From positions 1,674,001 through 1,738,000 of the forward strand of contig OZ220717.1 of assembly GCA_965116625.1 (NCBI GenBank): 64,000 bases of DNA. Direction: 5' to 3'. Shown piece by piece: positions 43,083-51,136 of this stretch (the first letter of the stretch is position 1; the number at the start of each line of letters is the position of its first letter). A model generated the notes under the pieces. The model searched no databases and was not told the DNA's origin. It worked only from the letters and a program-made list of their open reading frames with translations. The position numbers and the translations under genes were made by a program. The DNA is from VXNE01 sp965116625. GTDB taxonomy: Bacteria > Pseudomonadota > Gammaproteobacteria > Pseudomonadales > Azotimanducaceae.

Positions 43083-44252
43083 ATGACGGGCATTGCTCCG
43101 GCACAGCTCTCCGACCACGCGCTGCAGGGTAAGAGGGTGCTTGTCCGCGAGGACTTCAACGTCCCCTTGCGCGATGGCGCAGTGGCCAGCGACGCGCGAA
43201 TCGAAGCGGCGTTGCCTACGATTCGAACATGCATACAGGGCGGGGCTGCAGTCATCCTTGTGTCGCACCTGGGCCGTCCGACGGAAGGCGATTTCAATCC
43301 CCAACAGTCCCTGGCGCCGGTGGCGGATCACCTGTCGCGTGCGCTCGACATCCCGGTTCCCCTCGTGGGCGACTGGCGTGGCGGCGTGGACGTGGCGCCG
43401 GGCGGGGTGGTCCTGCTGGAAAACGTCCGATTCGAGCCGGGGGAAGCGGCGAACGACGACGGCCTGGCGCGGGCGCTGGCGAGTCTTTGCGACCTCTTCG
43501 TGATGGATGCATTCGCGACGGCCCACCGCGCGCACGCGTCGACCCACGGTGTCGCGAAGTACGCGCCGGCGGTATGTGCGGGGCCGTTGATGACCGCGGA
43601 ACTGGACGCGCTGGGCCGTGCCCTCGAAGCTCCGCGGCGGCCGCTGGTGGCGATCATCGGCGGCGCGAAGGTATCGACGAAACTCGAGCTGCTCGAATCG
43701 TTGGCAAGGATTGCGGACCGGATCATCGTCGGGGGTGGCATCGCCAACACGTTTGTCCTCGCATCCGGAAACCCCGTCGGGGCGTCGCTCGTTGAGCCGT
43801 CGCTGGCCGAGACCGCGCGCCGCATTGCGCGATGCGTGGACGTACCGTTGCCGGTGGACGTCATGACGGCGCCTGCGATCGATGCGAATGTTCCCGCAGT
43901 GCTGCGTCGTCCGGACGAAGTCGGGGAGCGGGAAATGATCGTCGACATTGGCCCCGGGACGGCGCGCGCCTGGCGGGACGGTCTCGCCGAGGCGGGCACG
44001 ATCATCTGGAACGGTCCCCTCGGGGTATTCGAATTCGACCAGTTTGGCGAAGGGACCCGGTTGATTGCGGAGGGGGTGGCCGGGGCGGAGGCGTTTTCCA
44101 TCGCCGGCGGTGGCGACACCATTGCTGCGATCGACAAGTATGGCGTGCGCGAGGGTATTTCCTACATCTCCACGGGCGGCGGCGCCTTCCTGGAATTCGT
44201 CGAGCGTGGAACGCTTCCGGCCGTCGAGATCCTCAAAGCCCGTGCGCGGTGA
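43083..44252 (+). CDS. pgk: Phosphoglycerate kinase
   Basis: The 389-aa enzyme transfers phosphate from 1,3-bisphosphoglycerate to ADP. Features are VLVREDFNVPLRDG near the start, ILVSHLGRPTEG, VDVMTAPAI and the C-terminal GGGDTIAAIDKYG nucleotide-binding loop. The IS upstream separates it from its neighbour but does not cut it. The next gene starts inside its last codons, so translation is coupled. Confidence 0.96.
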   Translation: MTGIAPAQLSDHALQGKRVLVREDFNVPLRDGAVASDARIEAALPTIRTCIQGGAAVILVSHLGRPTEGDFNPQQSLAPVADHLSRALDIPVPLVGDWRGGVDVAPGGVVLLENVRFEPGEAANDDGLARALASLCDLFVMDAFATAHRAHASTHGVAKYAPAVCAGPLMTAELDALGRALEAPRRPLVAIIGGAKVSTKLELLESLARIADRIIVGGGIANTFVLASGNPVGASLVEPSLAETARRIARCVDVPLPVDVMTAPAIDANVPAVLRRPDEVGEREMIVDIGPGTARAWRDGLAEAGTIIWNGPLGVFEFDQFGEGTRLIAEGVAGAEAFSIAGGGDTIAAIDKYGVREGISYISTGGGAFLEFVERGTLPAVEILKARAR

Positions 44253-45111
44253 AGGCGACTACCGCCCGGAGTGGGGATTCGGCGAGGCGTACCGCCGTTT
44301 CTACGATCTCGACCTGGGGCAGGACTACTTCCTGGTTCGCCACGGCGATCACCGGCTCGCGGCGCAGGTGTTCGAACCGGCCGGGACGCCAGGCGGTTCC
44401 GCGGTCGTCGTGCATGGCTACTATGACCACGTCGGCCTCTACGGCCACCTGATCCGCTACCTGTTGGGCACCGGTCGCCGCGTGCTCGCCTACGACCAGC
44501 AGGGCCACGGCCTGTCTACCGGCGCGGCGGCGACCATCGAGTCCTTCGATCACTATGCCGACGGCCTGGAAACGGTGCTGGATGTTGCAGACTCCCACCT
44601 GTGCGAACCCTTGTGCGTGGTCGCGCAGAGCATGGGTGCGGCCGTGGTGATGCAATACGGAAAGCGTGAGGACTCCCGCGCCTTCGCCGCTACCGCGCTG
44701 CTTGCCCCGTTGGTGCGGCCGACGAACTGGCGCTGGAACCGTTTCGTGTACATGGTGGCGAAGCACACAGTCGCGAGCGTCGGCCGCGGTTGGGTCAACA
44801 ATACGGAGAACCCCGAGTTCATCGAGTTGCTGCGCCGGGACCCGCTGCAGTGCCGTCGCCTGCCGGTGCAATGGGTGACGGCGATGGTCGAGTGGATGTA
44901 CCGCTTCGAGGCCAGCGAGCCATTGTCCCTGCGGCCGCTGGTGGTGCAGGGTGGACGCGACATGACCGTTGACGGTGCCTACAACATCCCCGTGCTCCAG
45001 CGAATTTACGATGTTGATCTGTTGGTGATCCCGGAGGCCCGGCACCACCTGGTCAACGAGACCGAAGCGATTCGACAGCAGATGTGGCGCTTTTTCGACG
45101 CGCGCCTGTAA
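44242..45111 (+). CDS. Alpha/beta hydrolase (monoacylglycerol lipase-like)
   Basis: The product is 289 aa from GTG 44242, overlapping pgk by 11 bases. The catalytic triad is visible as Ser in VAQSMGAA (GxSxG with Gln at the first position), Asp in QGGRDMTVDG and His in ARHHLVNE. AVVVHGYYDHVGLY and LAYDQQGHGLSTG match the lysophospholipase/monoacylglycerol lipase group (COG2267). The substrate is probably an acyl ester. The close link to pgk may only reflect gene packing. Confidence 0.85.
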   Translation: MRGEGDYRPEWGFGEAYRRFYDLDLGQDYFLVRHGDHRLAAQVFEPAGTPGGSAVVVHGYYDHVGLYGHLIRYLLGTGRRVLAYDQQGHGLSTGAAATIESFDHYADGLETVLDVADSHLCEPLCVVAQSMGAAVVMQYGKREDSRAFAATALLAPLVRPTNWRWNRFVYMVAKHTVASVGRGWVNNTENPEFIELLRRDPLQCRRLPVQWVTAMVEWMYRFEASEPLSLRPLVVQGGRDMTVDGAYNIPVLQRIYDVDLLVIPEARHHLVNETEAIRQQMWRFFDARL

Positions 45112-45163
45112 CCTTCACGGTATCGGATCGCGGGGCTGTCCTGCGGTCGGAGGGTGGCGACCG

Positions 45164-46606
45164 ATGAGAAGGGACATGCAACGGGCATTGGAGGAGATCT
45201 TCACTCCGGCTCGTGTCAGGACCGCACCCGAGGACCTGGCAGCCTGGGGTGGAGACTGGACGCGCGCCTTCAAGGTCGCACCGGGCGCGATCGTGTTCCC
45301 CCGGTCCATCGACGAAGTCGTGGCGGTCACAAGGCTTGCCAACGCGCGCGGCCTGCACCTGGTTCCGTCGGGCGGGCGGACTGGGCTGTCCGGGGGCGCC
45401 GTGGCATCGAACGGCGAGATCGTGGTGTCGTTTGACCGGATGAACCGCGTGCTCGATTTCAACGCGGCTGACCGGGTGGTGCGATGCGAGGCGGGCGTCG
45501 TGACACAGGCCCTGCAGGAGTACGCAGCGGCGCGCGACCTGTTCTACCCGGTGGATTTCGCGTCCAGCGGGTCCAGCCAGATCGGCGGGAACATCTCGAC
45601 CAATGCCGGCGGCATCAAGGTGATCCGCTACGGGTTGACGCGGGACTGGGTCGCGGGACTGACCGTCGTCACCGGCGCGGGCGATGTGCTCGAGTGCAAC
45701 AACGCCCTGGTGAAGAACGCGACCGGCTACGACATCCGTCACCTCTTCATCGGCGCGGAAGGTACGCTCGGCTTCGTCGTTCGTGCCGACATCCGGCTGT
45801 TGACCGCGCCGGCACCGGCGCGGGTGATGGTGCTCGGCATCGACCGCTTCGCGGACATCCTGGACGTACTGCAGTGCTTCCGGCACGGCCTGACCCTGTC
45901 CGCCTTCGAGTTCTTTTCCGAGCTTGCCCTGACCAAGGTGATGAGCCACCGGGAGGTGTCGCGGCCGTTCGCCCGGGCGGCGAACTTCTACGCATTGATC
46001 GAGTTCGACGCCGACGACGAGGAGGCCGCGCTCGGCGCGTTCGAAACGGCCGTGGAGCATGGCTGGGTGGGTGACGGCGTGATCAGCCGGTCGGAGGCGC
46101 AGGCGCGGGCGCTCTGGAGCCTGAGAGACGGCATCACCGAGAGCATCGTCCCCTATACGCCTTACAAGAACGACATCGCCGTCCGCGTCTCGGATGTGCC
46201 TGCGCTCCTCGAGGACATCGACCGGCTCGTGAGCGCGCACTATCCGGACTTCGAGGTGTGCTGGTTCGGTCACATCGGCGACGGCAACGTCCATCTCAAC
46301 ATCCTGAAACCCGGGAACCTTGCCAGCGACGCCTTCTACGAGCGTTGCCACCGTATCAGTCCTGCCCTATTCGAGGCGATAGGAAACCGGGGCGGCAGCA
46401 TTTCCGCCGAACATGGCGTGGGTCTCCTGAAACGCGATTTCCTGCACTATTCCCGTAGCCCTCGGGAGATCGCCCTGATGCGGCAGTTGAAAGCCGTATT
46501 CGATCCGAACGGCGTGATGAACCCGGGGAAGTTGCTGGTGCCCGACGCCGTAGAGCGGCGCGCAGGTGCCGATGAAGGCGCAGGAGGTGGGCTTGGGCAG
46601 GGGTGA
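45164..46606 (+). CDS. FAD-linked oxidase, GlcD/D-2-hydroxyacid dehydrogenase family
   Basis: The 480-aa flavoprotein has the PCMH FAD-binding domain (VPSGGRTGLSGG, SGSSQIGGNISTNAGG) and the C-terminal FAD-oxidase domain with HIGDGNVHLNIL and AEHGVGLLKR, which bind metal and substrate. It oxidises a 2-hydroxyacid such as D-lactate, glycolate or D-2-hydroxyglutarate; the exact substrate is not clear. The last 15 or so codons (AGADEGAGGGLGQG) lie inside a dispersed repeat, and the stop itself is the first triplet of the hairpin at 46604. Confidence 0.88.
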   Translation: MRRDMQRALEEIFTPARVRTAPEDLAAWGGDWTRAFKVAPGAIVFPRSIDEVVAVTRLANARGLHLVPSGGRTGLSGGAVASNGEIVVSFDRMNRVLDFNAADRVVRCEAGVVTQALQEYAAARDLFYPVDFASSGSSQIGGNISTNAGGIKVIRYGLTRDWVAGLTVVTGAGDVLECNNALVKNATGYDIRHLFIGAEGTLGFVVRADIRLLTAPAPARVMVLGIDRFADILDVLQCFRHGLTLSAFEFFSELALTKVMSHREVSRPFARAANFYALIEFDADDEEAALGAFETAVEHGWVGDGVISRSEAQARALWSLRDGITESIVPYTPYKNDIAVRVSDVPALLEDIDRLVSAHYPDFEVCWFGHIGDGNVHLNILKPGNLASDAFYERCHRISPALFEAIGNRGGSISAEHGVGLLKRDFLHYSRSPREIALMRQLKAVFDPNGVMNPGKLLVPDAVERRAGADEGAGGGLGQG

Positions 46607-46642
46607 AACGCGGCGCGCCCATAGGGCTGGCAGGTTTCATGC
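46566..46642. repeat. Dispersed REP/MITE-like repeat, copy 1 with hairpin
   Basis: The core hairpin is TGAAAC...GTTTCA at 46604-46639 (36 bases), with GGCGCGCC in the middle. The block starting GTGCCGAT-AAGGCGCAGGA is shared with the copy near 49.5 kb. It encodes the tail and stop of the flavoprotein. Confidence 0.7.
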
Positions 46643-46725
46643 CGGGACCGGTGAGACGCAAGTCGCGAGCGAGGGCAATCTGCCGTAGCTCTCGACCTTC
46701 CTCAATGGACGGCCAACAAAAAACC

Positions 46726-46740
46726 ATAAAAAAATTTTAT
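46726..46740. promoter_or_regulatory. AT-rich inverted repeat before the OxyR-like gene
   Basis: ATAAAA-AAA-TTTTAT stands in the most AT-rich patch of this area, about 100 bases before the regulator start. It may be part of the promoter or an autoregulatory site; no OxyR-type box with the expected spacing was recognised. Confidence 0.35.
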
Positions 46741-46839
46741 CCATAACTGAAGAAAACGGTATTGGAAATTATCGCTTGTCGCTGGCAGAGTGATTGGAAC
46801 ATCCGGTGTTCGGCATTTCAGGCCGATGGGGAAGAGGGT

Positions 46840-47841
46840 ATGCCAGTCACGTTACGTCAATTGCGGTATTTCCAGGCGCTGGTCGAACACGGTTCATTCA
46901 GCCGGGCGGCTGAGAGCGTTCACGTATCCCAGCCCGCACTCTCTCTCCAGATCCGGGAACTTGAGACGTCGCTGGGCGGGCGACTGGTAGAGCGGGAGAG
47001 CCGTGGTTTCCTGCTGACGCCTCTCGGACGCGACGCCCACGAGCAGACACTCAGGATTCTCGACGAGACCTTGCTTCTCGAGACGATGGGGAAGCGCTTC
47101 GAGGAGGGACCGCTTCGTGTTGCGGTCGGGATAGTCTCCACGCTTGCCCCGTACCTGGTTCCGGGAATCCTGGAACGCCTGCAAACCTCGTCTCCCCGGG
47201 TAGAGCTCGATGTCCTCGAGGCACCGGGCCAGGAACTCGTTTCCGGCCTTCTCGCCGGCCGGCTCGATGCCGCCATCGTTTCCCTGCCTCTGGGGATCCT
47301 GGAACTTCCGGAGCGCGACCTTTTCGAGGACTGCTTTCTGCTCGCCGGACGCACCGAGCGACTTGCAGCGATCCGCCGGGCCCTGGGTAACGAACTACGG
47401 CCGGCGGATCTGGCGCGGGCTGACATCGGGCCCCTTCTTACGCTTGGAAACGGGCATTGTTTCGCGGACCAGGTGCTGGGGGCCAGCCTCATGTGGCGCA
47501 TGCAGGAAGTGCACCGCGGAACGGAATCCCTCGCCACGCTTTCGAGACTCGTCGCGAGCGGCGCGGGACTCGCGCTTCTCCCCGAGACTGCGGCGCTTTG
47601 CGAGCATGCGGCGTCACCTGGCCTGCGTTTCCTGCGCTTCTCTGCACCCCAGCCGTCGCGGCGAATCGGCCTGGCCCATCGTGTCGCCGCCCACGGGCAA
47701 CTGTGGATCGATCTGCTTTCGGAGGCGGCGGCGGGCGCAGGTCGCGACCTCGTTCGCCGGGCGAACGAGACGATCTGCACCGAAGCGTCCTCTGGCCGGC
47801 GGCGAACCGTCAGCCGGGCCAAGAGGGTCTCGGCGAAATAA
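46840..47841 (+). CDS. OxyR-like LysR-family regulator with a Cys-to-Ser change
   Basis: The product is 333 aa. An N-terminal LysR helix-turn-helix (LRQLRYFQALVEHGSFSRAAESVHVSQPALSLQIRELE) is followed by an effector domain. The segment GNGHCFADQVLGAS aligns with the peroxide-sensing loop of OxyR (GHCLRDQAMGFC): the peroxidatic Cys is kept (C207), but the position of the resolving Cys is Ser216. ESLATLSRLVASGAGLALLP also matches OxyR. It may be a single-Cys OxyR, sensing peroxide through a sulfenic acid or mixed disulfide. The ATG at 46840 fits the family N-terminus. Confidence 0.85.
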   Translation: MPVTLRQLRYFQALVEHGSFSRAAESVHVSQPALSLQIRELETSLGGRLVERESRGFLLTPLGRDAHEQTLRILDETLLLETMGKRFEEGPLRVAVGIVSTLAPYLVPGILERLQTSSPRVELDVLEAPGQELVSGLLAGRLDAAIVSLPLGILELPERDLFEDCFLLAGRTERLAAIRRALGNELRPADLARADIGPLLTLGNGHCFADQVLGASLMWRMQEVHRGTESLATLSRLVASGAGLALLPETAALCEHAASPGLRFLRFSAPQPSRRIGLAHRVAAHGQLWIDLLSEAAAGAGRDLVRRANETICTEASSGRRRTVSRAKRVSAK

Positions 47842-47867
47842 GACCGAACCCGAAGGCGGTTGGCTAG

Positions 47868-49432
47868 GAGCCTGCGCCGTAGGATGGTTCGCGGCCGCGC
47901 GTAGCGCTCGAACGCCGCGAAGCGAACGCTGGCGAACAGCGACAGACGTGTTCCGGCGGGCGGCGGGCGATTCGCTCGGTCCCGCGGCCATAACCGGTGG
48001 TTATGAGAGGGCTCGGGTTCATAGCCATTGGGACCATGGGGCTCGCCTTCAGGCAGCCTGGAGTCCCCGCAGCCGCCTGATGTTCAACGCCAGGCAGACC
48101 AGGTCCCACTCGCCCCGCACCTTGTCGAGGCCCCGCAGACTGAAGCGGCGGAAGCCGAGCGCTTCCTTGATCCATCCGTGCGGCGCCTCCGACAGCCATT
48201 TGCGCTGCGCGTACTGCGCCCGCCCCGCCGCCGTCGCCAGCTTCGCGGCCATGCGCGCCTTCGCCGGATGCTTCTCCGCGTCCGCGGCGACCTCGCTCCG
48301 GCCCTCCCGGCCCAACGCCACGTGGCCGTCCACCCCGCGATCCTCCAGCGTCGCGAGATCCGCCTCGTTGCAGTAGCCGGCGTCCGCCAGAACCGTCGCC
48401 GGCCGCTCTCCGTGGGTCGCCTCGACATCGTCCAGCAGCGTCACCAGATGCCCCTGGTCGCTGGCGCTCGGCGACACCTCCGCGGCGACGATCAGCTGGT
48501 TCGCCCCCTCCACCGCCAGCTGCGCGTTGTAGCACTGCTGGAAGCCCTCCTGCGAGGTGTTCATGATCCGGCTCTCCGGATCCGTGAAGTTGTCCTGCGC
48601 CTTCTCGTCCGGCTCGCCGTAGTCGCGCTTGTACGGCCGCCCGCCCCGCGGGTTCCGCTTCATGCCCGGCTTGCGCCCGCGCGCCTCGTCCGCCTCCCGC
48701 TGCCGCGCCTCAAGCCGCTCCCGCGCCGCCGCGATCGCCGCCAGGCGATCCTCCCGCCGGCGCAGCTCCGCCGGCAGCTCGTCGCCCCGGAACGCCTCCC
48801 CGAAACGCGCGTCCTCCGCCGCGTCCGTCTCCCGCGCGCGCTCCACCAGCGCCTCGATCTCGCCCTCAAGACGCCGCTCCTCCGCAAGCATCCGCCCGTA
48901 GCTCATCGCCTTGCGCTTGCTCGCGTTCGCCCGAACCTTCGTGCCGTCCACCGACAGCTTGCCGAAGTTCGCCACGCCCATCTCGCGCGCCAGCGCCACC
49001 ACCTCCGCGAACAGCCGCCTGAAGTCCTCGAGGTGCCGCCGCCGAAACTCGCAGATCGTCCGATGGCTCGGGAAGTTCCCCGCCCCCAGAACCCGGAACG
49101 CCACGTCCTCCTCCAGCCGCCGCGCGATCCCACGCGACGAAAACACCCCCGTCGCGTAGCCGTAGATCAACAACTTCAGCATCATCGCCGGCTCGTACGG
49201 CGACTTGCGCCGCCCGTCGCCCTCGTAGCGCGCGTAGAACGCCGACAGGTCCAGACCGTCCACCAGGTCGCTCACATGGTCCGCCAGGTGGCCTTCCGGC
49301 AGCCACTCCCGCAAACTCGTCGGCAGCAATAGCGTCTGATCCGGCTGGTAGGGGCGAAACGTCGTCGGCATCGAAGCTTCCCAAAACAACTATGCGCGTA
49401 TTATCCCATCCCGTTTTCTACGGCGCAGGCTC
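47868..49432 (-). mobile_element. IS1182-family insertion sequence with CTAG duplications
   Basis: The element has 15-bp perfect terminal inverted repeats GAGCCTGCGCCGTAG / CTACGGCGCAGGCTC. Both ends are flanked by CTAG (47864-47867 and 49433-49436), the usual target duplication of IS1182 elements. The length is 1565 bp. It landed 22 bases after the OxyR-like gene and did not break it. A perfect palindrome CATAACC-GGT-GGTTATG (47989-48005) lies inside the left end. Confidence 0.88.
48049..49389 (-). CDS. IS1182-family transposase
   Basis: The 446-aa product has the IS1182/IS4-like layout: FRPYQPDQTLLLPTSLREWLPEGHLA at the start, ICEFRRRHLEDF, KLSVDGTKVRANASK (first catalytic Asp), TVLADAGYCNE (second Asp) and RKWLSEAPHGWIKEALGFRRF (Glu region). 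The frame is intact, so transposition may still occur. Confidence 0.93.
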   Translation of the reverse strand: MFWEASMPTTFRPYQPDQTLLLPTSLREWLPEGHLADHVSDLVDGLDLSAFYARYEGDGRRKSPYEPAMMLKLLIYGYATGVFSSRGIARRLEEDVAFRVLGAGNFPSHRTICEFRRRHLEDFRRLFAEVVALAREMGVANFGKLSVDGTKVRANASKRKAMSYGRMLAEERRLEGEIEALVERARETDAAEDARFGEAFRGDELPAELRRREDRLAAIAAARERLEARQREADEARGRKPGMKRNPRGGRPYKRDYGEPDEKAQDNFTDPESRIMNTSQEGFQQCYNAQLAVEGANQLIVAAEVSPSASDQGHLVTLLDDVEATHGERPATVLADAGYCNEADLATLEDRGVDGHVALGREGRSEVAADAEKHPAKARMAAKLATAAGRAQYAQRKWLSEAPHGWIKEALGFRRFSLRGLDKVRGEWDLVCLALNIRRLRGLQAA

Positions 49433-49436
49433 CTAG

Positions 49437-49458
49437 GGGGCTGCGCCGTAGAAACGGC
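49437..49458. repeat. IS-end-like sequence next to the IS1182 copy
   Basis: GGGGCTGCGCCGTAGAAACGG, read rightward from the CTAG duplication, resembles the element's own inner end (GAGCCTGCGCCGTAGAAAACGG). With the IS right end it makes a long imperfect palindrome centred on CTAG. It may be the scar of an earlier insertion of the same family, or the palindromic target chosen by the element. Confidence 0.55.
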
Positions 49459-49461
49459 ACG

Positions 49462-49567
49462 AAGTGCCGATCAAGGCGCAGGACCCGGGACGGGTGGGAT
49501 GGGCGCAACAGTGGGCTTGGGCGGGGGTGAAACACGGCGCGCCCGAAGGGCCGACGGGTTTCATGGC
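49462..49567. repeat. Dispersed REP/MITE-like repeat, copy 2 with hairpin
   Basis: The core hairpin is TGAAAC...GTTTCA at 49528-49563, again 36 bases. The block before it matches copy 1, with an insertion of about 28 bases in the middle. It ends just after the stop of the convergent STAS gene and could act as a terminator there. Confidence 0.7.
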
Positions 49568-49568
49568 G

Positions 49569-49904
49569 CTAGTTGCTCGTCAGCGAGACGAGGGCTTCTG
49601 CCTTCGACGGGTGTATTGCCATGATCTTGTCGAAGCCGCTCTTCTCGAAAATCTCGAGGACGTGATCGGACAGGGCACAGAGGGCGAAGCGCATGTCGCG
49701 ATTCGACAGGGCCTTGGCGGTCATCAACACTGCACGAAGGCCCGCGCTGCTGACGTAGGTGAGTTCCGCGCCATCCATGATCATGGCTCGATCACGGTCC
49801 TCGACCGCCGTTCGGACCGCTTCCTGGAACGCGATGGCATTCGAACCATCGATGCGGCCGGCGACTCGAACGGACAGGACATGGTCCTGCCTCTCCGTCG
49901 TCAT
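49569..49904 (-). CDS. STAS-domain protein (anti-sigma factor antagonist-like)
   Basis: The 111-aa product from ATG 49904 is a single STAS domain: HVLSVRVAGRIDGSNA, then ELTYVSSAGLRAVLMTAKA with the phosphorylatable Ser52/Ser53, and a C-terminal FEKSGFDKIMAI. It is probably an anti-anti-sigma factor or a subunit of a partner-switching module. No kinase or sigma factor lies next to it. An upstream TTG (49937) would add 11 residues and is less likely. Confidence 0.85.
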   Translation of the reverse strand: MTTERQDHVLSVRVAGRIDGSNAIAFQEAVRTAVEDRDRAMIMDGAELTYVSSAGLRAVLMTAKALSNRDMRFALCALSDHVLEIFEKSGFDKIMAIHPSKAEALVSLTSN

Positions 49905-50075
49905 GTTGATGGCTTCGGGTTCCACGTGCCGGTTCAATCCTGCAACTCGAGCAATAGCATTTCGAGCGGTTCCATCGCTGCGCGCGAGCCCTGATCATTC
50001 AGGACATTTGCACGCGTCTGGAGCGACGCTCCGTCATATACTTGTGGAAAGCTATCACGGAACGAGGAGTGGAAC

Positions 50076-51098
50076 ATGAACCGGCAGGCGTTGGAAGAGA
50101 CTGCGAACGCCATGGTGGCCCCCGGCAGGGGCATTCTGGCCATGGATGAGAGTCACCCTACCTGCACGCGCCGGTTTGATTCCATCGGCGTCGTCTGCAA
50201 CGAAGAAAGCCGCCGCGCCTACCGCGGGCTACTGGTGACGGCACCGGGAGCTGCCGAGCACCTCTCCGGCTATATTCTCTTCGACGAGACCCTTCGCCAG
50301 TCCACCGCCACGGGTGACCGATTCCCCGATGTCATCGAGTCGTCCGGCAGCATTCCCGGCATCAAGGTCGACACGGGCACCATCGACATGCCCCTGCATC
50401 CGGGCGAAAAGTACACCCGTGGCCTCGACGGGCTCGACGAGCGGCTGATCGAGTATCGGGATCTCGGCGCGCGGTTCGCCAAGTGGCGCGCCGTGATCAC
50501 CATCGGCGATGGCATCCCGTCCAGCGCTTGCATCGACGCGAACATGTGGGCGCTTGCGATGTATGCATCGTTCTGTCAGGACGCCGGCATCGTGCCCATT
50601 GTCGAACCGGAGATACTGATGGACGGGGCGCATGACATCGAGACGTGCGACTTCGCGTCAAGGGCGACGCTCAACGCCCTGTTTTCCGCGCTTTACCGCC
50701 AGAACGTCCACATCGAGGGGACCGTGCTCAAGGCGTCGATGGTGCTGTCCGGCTCGGATTGTCCGGTCCAGGCAAGCGACGGGGAGATCGCGCAAAAGAC
50801 CATCGACTGCCTGCGGGACACGGTACCCGCGGCCCTTCCTGGCGTCGTGTTCCTCTCCGGCGGTCAGACGGCGCTGCAATCGACGCTACGCCTGAACGCG
50901 ATGAACGCGAGCGGCGTCGACCTGCCCTGGCGGTTGAGCTTCTCCTACGGCCGGGCATTGCAGGATCCGGCCTTGCGCGCCTGGAACGGCAGCGCGGAGA
51001 ACGCGGCCGAGGCGCAGCGCCAGCTTGCCCTCAGGGCGCGTGCCAACGGTGCGGCGACGCTTGGGGAATACAACGCGAGCATGGAAGAAGCTGCGTAG
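50076..51098 (+). CDS. Class I fructose-bisphosphate aldolase
   Basis: The 340-aa class I aldolase splits fructose-1,6-bisphosphate by a Schiff-base mechanism. The catalytic Lys219 is in EGTVLKASMVLSG, at the place of the family motif GTLLKPNMV. GRGILAMDESHPTCTRRF near the start, IVPIVEPEILMDG and LSGGQTALQSTLRLNAMN also match. GAGGAGTGGAAC precedes the ATG. With pgk about 6 kb upstream, the region supplies two central glycolytic steps, though the genes are not adjacent. Confidence 0.93.
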   Translation: MNRQALEETANAMVAPGRGILAMDESHPTCTRRFDSIGVVCNEESRRAYRGLLVTAPGAAEHLSGYILFDETLRQSTATGDRFPDVIESSGSIPGIKVDTGTIDMPLHPGEKYTRGLDGLDERLIEYRDLGARFAKWRAVITIGDGIPSSACIDANMWALAMYASFCQDAGIVPIVEPEILMDGAHDIETCDFASRATLNALFSALYRQNVHIEGTVLKASMVLSGSDCPVQASDGEIAQKTIDCLRDTVPAALPGVVFLSGGQTALQSTLRLNAMNASGVDLPWRLSFSYGRALQDPALRAWNGSAENAAEAQRQLALRARANGAATLGEYNASMEEAA

Positions 51099-51136
51099 CA
51101 GGAGCCCGCAGCGTCTCGCCCTTCCTGCGAGGCCAG

